Source: Oscillospiraceae bacterium (lineage in GTDB: Bacteria > Bacillota > Clostridia > Oscillospirales > Ruminococcaceae). Taken from it: a DNA stretch of 64,000 nt. Position 1 is the first letter of the stretch, and each line of letters starts with the position of its first letter. The stretch lies in NCBI GenBank assembly GCA_029007035.1, contig JAQXHC010000049.1:1-64000 (forward strand). Reading direction: 5' to 3'. The position numbers and the translations under genes are program-made. A model generated the notes under the pieces. The model was not told where the DNA came from, ran no database searches, and was given only the letters and a program-made list of their open reading frames with translations. This document shows positions 57,422 through 64,000 of this stretch, one piece after another.

Positions 57422-58627
57422 ATGAAGGTCAGCGGAATAATCTGCGAATACAATCCGTTTCACAACGGACATCTTTACCACATCAGAGAAACAAGGAAAA
57501 ACGGAGCGACTCATGTTGTTGCGGTTATGAGCGGAAACTTCGTACAGCGCGGCGATACAGCCATTATTGACAAAATTGACAGGGCACGCCTTGCTGTAAA
57601 ATCGGGGGCGGACCTCATAATCGAGCTTCCGGTACAGTACAGTCTTTCATCTGCTGAAAATTTTGCAAACGGAGCGATATGGCTGCTGAAATCTCTTGGA
57701 GTTGTTGAGGAGCTTTCATTCGGCAGCGAGTGCGGAGACGTTGAAAAGCTTAAAAAAGCTTTGGAAATAACCGACTCTGCTGCGAAAACACACCGTGACG
57801 AAATACTTGGAATAATGGAAAAGGGGTATACATATCCAAGAGCGCTCAGCTCGGTTATAAACGGAATCGACAGTGAAGCAGCAGCAGTAATTTCCGAACC
57901 GAATAATCTGCTTGCCATAGAGTATATGCGCGCACTTGAACGGTTTGCTCCCGCAATAAAGCCGTTTACCGTCAGAAGAACAGGGGCTGCTCACGACGGC
58001 GCGCCGGTCAGCGACGCATACGCAAGCGCGTCATATATCCGCGAGCTTATTTCATCCGGTCAGTACGGAGAGGGAAAGCTTTCGCAGTATACAACTCAGA
58101 TATGGGCGCAGGCGGTTTCAAATGCTGTAAGAAACGGCGAATCTGCCGATATATCGCGTCTTGAACGGATCATACTCTATAAGCTCAGAACCTCATCGCC
58201 AAAGGAACTTGCGTCAGTAAGTGACGTAGGACAGGGATTTGAGAATCGCCTCATCAGTTCAAGAATGGCAGGTTCACTGGACGAGCTTTTCGTAACGCTT
58301 AAGACGAAACGCTATACCATGGCTCGTATCAGGAGAATCCTGCTGTGTATGCTTATCGGAATCACAAGGAGCGATATGACTCATCTTCCGCCGTATGGAA
58401 GAATTCTCGCACTGAATGAAAGGGGAAAAGAGATACTTGCACTTGCAAAAGGCAAGGCTTCAATTCCGTTTGCAACGTCAATTTCAAAGCTGTCGCAGAA
58501 GAACCCGACGGCGCGCAGATTTGCGGAGCTTGAAATCAGAGCCTCCGATATTTACGGACTTGCGCTGGGAACTATAAATTCAGCGCAAAAGGATTATAAA
58601 GCGAAAATAATGATCGATTTGGAGTAG
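57422..58627 (+). CDS. tmcAL: tRNA(Met) cytidine acetate ligase (nucleotidyltransferase family, YlbM-like)
   Basis: VSGIICEYNPFHNGHLYHIRETRKNGATHVVAVMSGNFVQRGDTAIIDKIDRARLAVKSGADLIIELP. Confidence 0.95.
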   Translation: MKVSGIICEYNPFHNGHLYHIRETRKNGATHVVAVMSGNFVQRGDTAIIDKIDRARLAVKSGADLIIELPVQYSLSSAENFANGAIWLLKSLGVVEELSFGSECGDVEKLKKALEITDSAAKTHRDEILGIMEKGYTYPRALSSVINGIDSEAAAVISEPNNLLAIEYMRALERFAPAIKPFTVRRTGAAHDGAPVSDAYASASYIRELISSGQYGEGKLSQYTTQIWAQAVSNAVRNGESADISRLERIILYKLRTSSPKELASVSDVGQGFENRLISSRMAGSLDELFVTLKTKRYTMARIRRILLCMLIGITRSDMTHLPPYGRILALNERGKEILALAKGKASIPFATSISKLSQKNPTARRFAELEIRASDIYGLALGTINSAQKDYKAKIMIDLE

Positions 58628-58632
58628 TGACA

Positions 58633-59544
58633 TTGAAAAAAACACTTATTGCTATAATTTCCGTCGTCATCTGTGCTGCCGGATTTGGATGTACATCGAC
58701 GGTTCAGCCTATGGATGAAAACCCAACGGTTTCGGGAACTGCACCTGTACCGTCTGAAACAACGGCTCCGGCCGCAACAGAGGTTCCGACAGAACCGCCA
58801 ACAGAAGTCCCGACCGAGCCTCTTGAAATGCCAATTGACTATGAACTTCCGTCATCAGCGGAGATAAAGGCAGAGGCTGTTCTGCAGAAACCGGAACTTC
58901 CGACGGGCTGCGAGGTTACGGCACTTTGTACGCTGCTAAATTATCTTGGATTCAGCATCGACAAGGAGACTCTGTTTGATGATTTTATGCCGCACACGTC
59001 AAATGCCGACTGTACCTTTGATGATAAATATATCGGTGATCCGAGAGCGGATAACGGTTTTGGATGCAATGCTCCCGTTGTAGCTGAAACTGCTGAAAAT
59101 TATCTGAAATCGGTAAATTCCGATATGCGGGTGATGAATCTCACAGGCACTCCGTTCAGAGAGCTTTTCTATCAGATTGAGCAGGGGCGTCCTGTCGTTA
59201 TCTGGGGAAGCGTCAACATGAGGGACGTCACTTTCAAGCTTCGCTGGACGACACAGGACGGCAGGGAAGCATGGTTTGCAACTCTTGAGCATTGTCTTGT
59301 TCTGACCGGATATGATATTAATAACGGAATCGTTTATGTATGTGACCCATTAAAGGGAAATACCGAATATTCGCTTGAACGTGCCGAGAGTGTCTATGAC
59401 CAGATGGGACAGCAGGCGGTAATAATTTACGGAGATAATGAAATTAATTCCGAGCCTGACAACGTAAATACTGAAATACGCGAAATGGCCGCAATGGAAA
59501 GGGAGCGTCAGGCTGCTGTAAACGAGGAGATAAACGATGATTAA
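58633..59544 (+). CDS. C39-like family peptidase lipoprotein
   Basis: Lipobox AAGFGC; KPELPTGCEVTALCTLLNYLGFSIDKETLF; LEHCLVLTGYD; TTG start at 58633 (alternative GTG 58627). Confidence 0.85.
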   Translation: MKKTLIAIISVVICAAGFGCTSTVQPMDENPTVSGTAPVPSETTAPAATEVPTEPPTEVPTEPLEMPIDYELPSSAEIKAEAVLQKPELPTGCEVTALCTLLNYLGFSIDKETLFDDFMPHTSNADCTFDDKYIGDPRADNGFGCNAPVVAETAENYLKSVNSDMRVMNLTGTPFRELFYQIEQGRPVVIWGSVNMRDVTFKLRWTTQDGREAWFATLEHCLVLTGYDINNGIVYVCDPLKGNTEYSLERAESVYDQMGQQAVIIYGDNEINSEPDNVNTEIREMAAMERERQAAVNEEINDD

Positions 59545-60184
59545 GGGAGTAATTTTCGACCTTGACGGAACTCTGATTGATTCGATGGGAATCTGGCACA
59601 CTATAGATATGAAATTCCTGCGTGAAAACGGGATAGAAAATCCGCCTGAAAATATTTCGGATCTGATGAAGAAAATGACGGTCGAGGAGTCTTCGCTCTA
59701 TTTTATAGAGAAATTCGGACTCAATGTAACTCCGGAATATGTTGCAGGACGCGTTGAGGAGCTTGTGTCAGTCGAGTATCAGAAAAATATAGGATTAAAG
59801 CCGTATGCTGAGGAGATTCTCGATTTCCTCAGAAGCAGAAATATTCCCTGCGGAGTTGCAACGGTGACATATAAATCCCTTGCGGAAGCTGTTCTTCGCC
59901 GTCACGGACTGCTTGACAGGCTGAGCTTCATACTTACCGATTCGGAATATCCCAAAGGCAAAAACGATTCGGGCATCTTTCTCGGAGCGGCTGAGCTGCT
60001 TGGAACAAAACCATCGGAAACGGCTGTAATCGAGGATTCGCTTCACTGTATCGAGACGGCGTCCGGTGCAGGCTTTTTCACTGTCGGAGTATTCGATGAG
60101 GCATCGGCTTCCGACTGGGAACAGATAAGTTCTTCGGCAGACAGAGCATTCAGATCGCTGAAGGATATTGAAAAATTATTTTAG
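59537..60184 (+). CDS. HAD family phosphatase (beta-phosphoglucomutase-like)
   Basis: VIFDLDGTLIDSMGIW; IPCGVATVTYKSL; VIEDSLHCIETASGAGF. Confidence 0.93.
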   Translation: MIKGVIFDLDGTLIDSMGIWHTIDMKFLRENGIENPPENISDLMKKMTVEESSLYFIEKFGLNVTPEYVAGRVEELVSVEYQKNIGLKPYAEEILDFLRSRNIPCGVATVTYKSLAEAVLRRHGLLDRLSFILTDSEYPKGKNDSGIFLGAAELLGTKPSETAVIEDSLHCIETASGAGFFTVGVFDEASASDWEQISSSADRAFRSLKDIEKLF

Positions 60185-60200
60185 TAAAGGCTGATAATAT

Positions 60201-61277
60201 ATGAGCAAGGTTATGGTTGGAATGAGCGGAGGAGTGGACAGCTCCGTTGCGGCAATGCTTCTCAGAGAGCAGGGATATGACGTAATGGGTGTTACGATGA
60301 AGCTGTTTTCCGACGAGGATATAATTACAGCGCAAAAGGAGGGTAAAACCTGCTGTGCGCTGTCTGACGTAGAGGATGCACGGAGCGTTGCGTATAAGCT
60401 TGGATTCGATCATCTCGTTTTCAATTTTAAAGACACATTCCGCGAGCACGTAATGAAAGATTTTGCACAGAGCTATCTTTCGGGACGGACTCCGAATCCC
60501 TGTATAGAGTGCAACAGACACTGCAAGTTTGATAAGCTGCTCCGACGTGCTATGGAGCTTGAATATGACTATATTGCGACAGGTCATTACGCGGTGAACG
60601 AATACGATTCCGAATCGGGCAGGTATCTGCTGAAACGTCCAAAGGACAGGAGCAAGGATCAGACATACGTGCTGTACAGTCTTACGCAGTTTCAGCTTGC
60701 TCACACTCTTTTCCCTCTCGGCGGCATGGATAAGCAGCAGGTCCGCGCTCTTGCGGAGCAGGCAGGTCTTGTTAATTCCGCTAAACCCGACAGCCAGGAT
60801 ATCTGTTTCGTTCCCAACGGAAAATATGATGAATTTATCCGCAAATTCACCGGTAAGGAACCTGCACACGGCAATTTCACCGATACAGAGGGAAATGTTC
60901 TCGGCGAGCACAGAGGCATAATAAGCTACACGATCGGTCAGCGCAAGGGACTGGGAATAGCTCTTGGGCGTCCGGTGTATGTGGTGAGCAAGGATGCCGG
61001 CAGCAATACCGTTGTTCTCGGTGACGAATCGGATTTATATACTTCATCACTGACTGCGGAAGACGTTAATCTTATATCGGTTGAAAAGCTTGAAAAGCCA
61101 ATGCGTATCACGGCTAAGACCCGCTACAGCCAGACAGAGCAGCCTGCTGTGCTGAGCAGTGCAGGAGACGGGATTTACAGAGTCGAGTTTGATAAGCCGC
61201 AGCGTGCCGTCACAAGCGGACAGGCTGTGGTATTTTACGACGGAGATATTGTGGTCGGAGGAGGAACAATCATATAA
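60201..61277 (+). CDS. mnmA: tRNA 2-thiouridine(34) synthase MnmA
   Basis: VMVGMSGGVDSSVAAMLL; GRTPNPCIECNRHCKF; ATGHYA; PDSQDICFVPNGKY. Confidence 0.97.
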   Translation: MSKVMVGMSGGVDSSVAAMLLREQGYDVMGVTMKLFSDEDIITAQKEGKTCCALSDVEDARSVAYKLGFDHLVFNFKDTFREHVMKDFAQSYLSGRTPNPCIECNRHCKFDKLLRRAMELEYDYIATGHYAVNEYDSESGRYLLKRPKDRSKDQTYVLYSLTQFQLAHTLFPLGGMDKQQVRALAEQAGLVNSAKPDSQDICFVPNGKYDEFIRKFTGKEPAHGNFTDTEGNVLGEHRGIISYTIGQRKGLGIALGRPVYVVSKDAGSNTVVLGDESDLYTSSLTAEDVNLISVEKLEKPMRITAKTRYSQTEQPAVLSSAGDGIYRVEFDKPQRAVTSGQAVVFYDGDIVVGGGTII

Positions 61278-61999
61278 TGGACTACACCTTTGAGAAGCTT
61301 ACCGAAAAACTTTTTGTCTGTGCAAGCTCTGACCATCGCTTCGGAACAGATGCTTTTCTTCTGGCATATTTTTCGGGTTACCGTGCAAAGGACAAGGTAT
61401 GCGACCTGGGAACGGGCTGCGGAATCATACCGATGATTATGCAGAAAAGCCTGCCGCCTGCGGTGACCTACGCAGTCGACATTCAGGAGGGGGCGATCAG
61501 GCAGCTTCGTCTCGGACTCGAGCAAAGCGAAACGACTGGAATAGTCCCGATATGTGCAGATTTACGTGAGCTATGGGAGGACGCTCCTCTCGGACAGCTT
61601 GATCTTGTAACCTGCAATCCGCCGTATAAGGCAGCAGATACTGGATTTGAGAGTGTGATTTCGGCTCAGAGAATCGCTCGTCACGAGGTAATGTGCAATA
61701 TAGATGACGTGTGTGAAGCGGCTTCAAAGCTTTTGAAATACGGCGGCAGACTTTGTATGTGCAACCGCCCCGAACGTCTGAGCGACGTGGTAACGGCGAT
61801 GAAAAAATATGGTATAGAGCCGAAAAGGCTGCGGCTGGTGTCAAAAAATCCCGACGCTGCTCCGTGGCTTTTTCTGATTGAGGGCAAAAAAGGCTCAAAA
61901 CCTTTTATGAAAATCGAGCCGCAGCTTTATATACGAAGCGGAGACGGCTTTTCCGATGAACTGAAACAGATTTACGCAGTGGGAAAGGAAACGGAATGA
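61277..61999 (+). CDS. tRNA1(Val) (adenine(37)-N6)-methyltransferase family protein
   Basis: FGTDAFLLAYF; VCDLGTGCGIIPMIM; LVTCNPPYKAADTG (NPPY). Confidence 0.92.
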   Translation: MDYTFEKLTEKLFVCASSDHRFGTDAFLLAYFSGYRAKDKVCDLGTGCGIIPMIMQKSLPPAVTYAVDIQEGAIRQLRLGLEQSETTGIVPICADLRELWEDAPLGQLDLVTCNPPYKAADTGFESVISAQRIARHEVMCNIDDVCEAASKLLKYGGRLCMCNRPERLSDVVTAMKKYGIEPKRLRLVSKNPDAAPWLFLIEGKKGSKPFMKIEPQLYIRSGDGFSDELKQIYAVGKETE

Positions 62000-62832
62000 G
62001 CGGAATTTTTTATATTATCGGAACACCTATAGGAAATATGGAGGACATTACCGCAAGACAGATTGAAACACTGAAAAGCGTGGATTTTGTTTGTGCGGAG
62101 GATACGAGAGTAACAGTAAAGCTTTTCAACCGCTACGGTATAAAAAAGCCGCTTGTCAGCTTTCACGGGCACAGTCCGAGGTCGGCGGCGGAAGCGATAA
62201 TCAGCAGAATTATCGGAGGCGAGAACTGCGGTATAGTCACCGACGCAGGTATGCCCTGTATTTCTGACCCCGGTGAAGTCCTTGTGGGAATGTGCGCGGA
62301 AAACGGCATAGATGTGAAAGTTGTACCGGGACCGAGCGCGGTTGTATCGGCGGTTGCGGTGTCCGGACTTCCTGCGTCACGGTTCATGTTCGAGGGTTTT
62401 CTTCCGGTTAATAAAAAACAGCGTTCCGAGCGCCTTAAACTTCTGCGGAACGAGACGGGACTTATGGTATTTTACGAAGCACCCCATAAGCTGAGGACCA
62501 CACTTGGCGACCTTGCAGACTTTTTCGGCGGAGACAGACGGATATCGCTCTGCCGTGAGCTGACAAAGGTTCATGAGGAGGTCATCAGACTGACACTTTC
62601 AGGTGCTGTCGATTATTACAATACGGTTGAACCAAGGGGAGAGTTTGTTCTCGTTATTGAGGGGAAAACCGAAGCCGGCGACGAGAGGATTACTGCTGAG
62701 GAGGCTCTTGCAAGAGTTGAAAACCTTGTAAATATGGGTGAAAAACCGGTAAATGCCTGCAAAGAGGTTGCAAAAGAGTACGGCTTTAAAAAGAGCGATT
62801 TATATTCGGCATTCTGCGGAAAGAAAAAATAA
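61996..62832 (+). CDS. rsmI: 16S rRNA (cytidine(1402)-2'-O)-methyltransferase
   Basis: IIGTPIGNMEDITARQIETLKSVDFVCAEDTRVTVKL; GIVTDAGMPCISDPGEVLV; VVPGPSAVVSAVAVSGLP. Confidence 0.97.
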   Translation: MSGIFYIIGTPIGNMEDITARQIETLKSVDFVCAEDTRVTVKLFNRYGIKKPLVSFHGHSPRSAAEAIISRIIGGENCGIVTDAGMPCISDPGEVLVGMCAENGIDVKVVPGPSAVVSAVAVSGLPASRFMFEGFLPVNKKQRSERLKLLRNETGLMVFYEAPHKLRTTLGDLADFFGGDRRISLCRELTKVHEEVIRLTLSGAVDYYNTVEPRGEFVLVIEGKTEAGDERITAEEALARVENLVNMGEKPVNACKEVAKEYGFKKSDLYSAFCGKKK

Positions 62833-62915
62833 GGCAACACCTTATAAAGCGTGCCGCTCGGTTTTGTACCGTATCTGCCTGCATCTCCGGTATAAGCCCG
62901 GAGAGGTATTGCCCT
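62831..62915. repeat. Family C aaggcaacacc element with imperfect TIRs
   Basis: AAGGCAACACC ... GGTATTGCCCT; overlaps the rsmI stop codon. Confidence 0.6.
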
Positions 62916-63082
62916 GAAATTAAAACTTATAAATATTGGATAAACACTGTGCAAAAGCATCAAAGAACTTGACATTTTACCCGAAATATGATATAATATA
63001 TTAGCTTATATTATTTACAAAGCTGAAAACTATATATACTATATATTAAAAATCATCTGTAATTCGGAGAAAAGAGGTTATT

Positions 63083-63928
63083 ATGATTTGTGATTTGCAC
63101 TGCCATACAAAGCTTTCTGACGGCTCTCTCGGAATAGAGGACGTCATAGCACAGGCTAAAAAGACAAATATCGACGTTATTTCAATTACAGACCATGATA
63201 CGATGGCATCATTTTCACGCTCGGATATTCTCGGAAAACGCCATGAGGTTCAGATTCTTCACGGAGTCGAGCTTTCGGCATGGGACAAGGAACGGCAGAG
63301 AAAGGTACATATCCTGTGCTATGCTCCGGGCAAACCCGACCGTCTCGAGGGACTGTGCCTTAAATCCTGTGAAATCAGAAAGGCATGTTCAAAAGAGATG
63401 ATTGACAGGGTTATGGAAAAATATCCTATAACACTTGAAAGCGTTCTGAAGCATACAACAAGCTCTAAAAGCATTTTCAAGCAGCATATTATGCGCGCAC
63501 TTATTGATTACGGCTATGCGCTGGAATTTTACGGCGAGCTTGACAGGGAGCTTTTCAATCCGAAAGTCGGCTCGTGCTATGTGGAGAGAGCATATCCCGA
63601 TGTTAATTTTGTCCTTGATCTGATTCATACGGCAAAAGGTGTCGCGGTAATGGCTCACCCTGCGCTTTACGACAGTATTGAGCTTCTCGACGAGCTTTCG
63701 GCAAAGGGAAAAATCGACGGCGTTGAAATCGGACATTACTCCGCTGATGAAAACTACAGAGCAGAGCTTAAAAAAATCGCAGATAAATACGGTCTTATCG
63801 AAACCGGCGGTTCGGATTTCCATGGACTCTATAACAGCGTCCCGACTCATATCGGAAGCGAAACAACATCCAAGGAGAATTACGAGCGGATAATTAAACT
63901 CGCAAATAAAATGAATCAGAAAGGATGA
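63083..63928 (+). CDS. PHP domain phosphoesterase
   Basis: CDLHCHTKLSDGSLGIEDVI; ISITDHDTMASF; VAVMAHPALYDS; TGGSDFHG. Confidence 0.95.
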   Translation: MICDLHCHTKLSDGSLGIEDVIAQAKKTNIDVISITDHDTMASFSRSDILGKRHEVQILHGVELSAWDKERQRKVHILCYAPGKPDRLEGLCLKSCEIRKACSKEMIDRVMEKYPITLESVLKHTTSSKSIFKQHIMRALIDYGYALEFYGELDRELFNPKVGSCYVERAYPDVNFVLDLIHTAKGVAVMAHPALYDSIELLDELSAKGKIDGVEIGHYSADENYRAELKKIADKYGLIETGGSDFHGLYNSVPTHIGSETTSKENYERIIKLANKMNQKG

Positions 63929-63933
63929 GTAAG

Positions 63934-64000
63934 ATGAAATACGAATATACTCCCCACGGAGTCTGCTCCAGAAAAATATATATAGAAGTAGAGGACGGAA
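63934..64000 (+). CDS. TSCPD domain-containing protein (partial, runs off the window)
   Basis: MKYEYTPHGVCSRKIYIEVEDG, typical TSCPD N-terminus. Confidence 0.75.
   Translation, partial: MKYEYTPHGVCSRKIYIEVEDG

Noticed and set aside
60150-60911. 253-aa ORF on the - strand
   Set aside because: Antisense to mnmA.

Overview
This 64-kb window is chromosomal DNA from a Gram-positive anaerobe, most consistent with a Ruminococcus-like Oscillospirales/Ruminococcaceae lineage. It carries three dockerin-bearing secreted proteins, stage II sporulation protein P, revRbr-type rubrerythrin and queuosine, biotin and PLP operons. Most of the sequence is core metabolism: hom, trkH/trkA, rpmB, scpA/scpB, metA, bioY-bioB, queDE-folE-queCF, pdxST/pdxR, uppP, ackA, tmcAL, mnmA and rsmI. 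No CRISPR array, complete prophage or recognisable defence island was seen. Points that stand out: (i) two tandem lipoproteins (53761-55635) whose C-terminal domain reads like a cohesin with its two halves in swapped order; (ii) an ~87-aa stand-alone protein (48959-49222) carrying a NrdD-like glycyl-radical motif (RITGYLVG...RVKH), upstream of a reverse rubrerythrin and divergent from a Crp/Fnr regulator with a perfect palindrome in its leader; (iii) a 1068-aa DUF4353-like/dockerin fusion, plus a double-SGNH esterase with an internal dockerin and a PL1 pectate lyase with a dockerin; (iv) a holin ORF that appears to start at ATA/ATC behind a perfect Shine-Dalgarno; (v) an exact 11-bp-period GCATC repeat array upstream of a two-component operon, recurring upstream of a nearby C39-like peptidase; (vi) a class-I aaRS (MetRS-like) with degenerate KMSKS and an insertion; (vii) four families of MITE-like inverted-repeat elements; (viii) readable control regions: a PreQ1-I riboswitch with terminator, a BirA operator and a PdxR operator. 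All calls come from reading the sequence; no database search was run.
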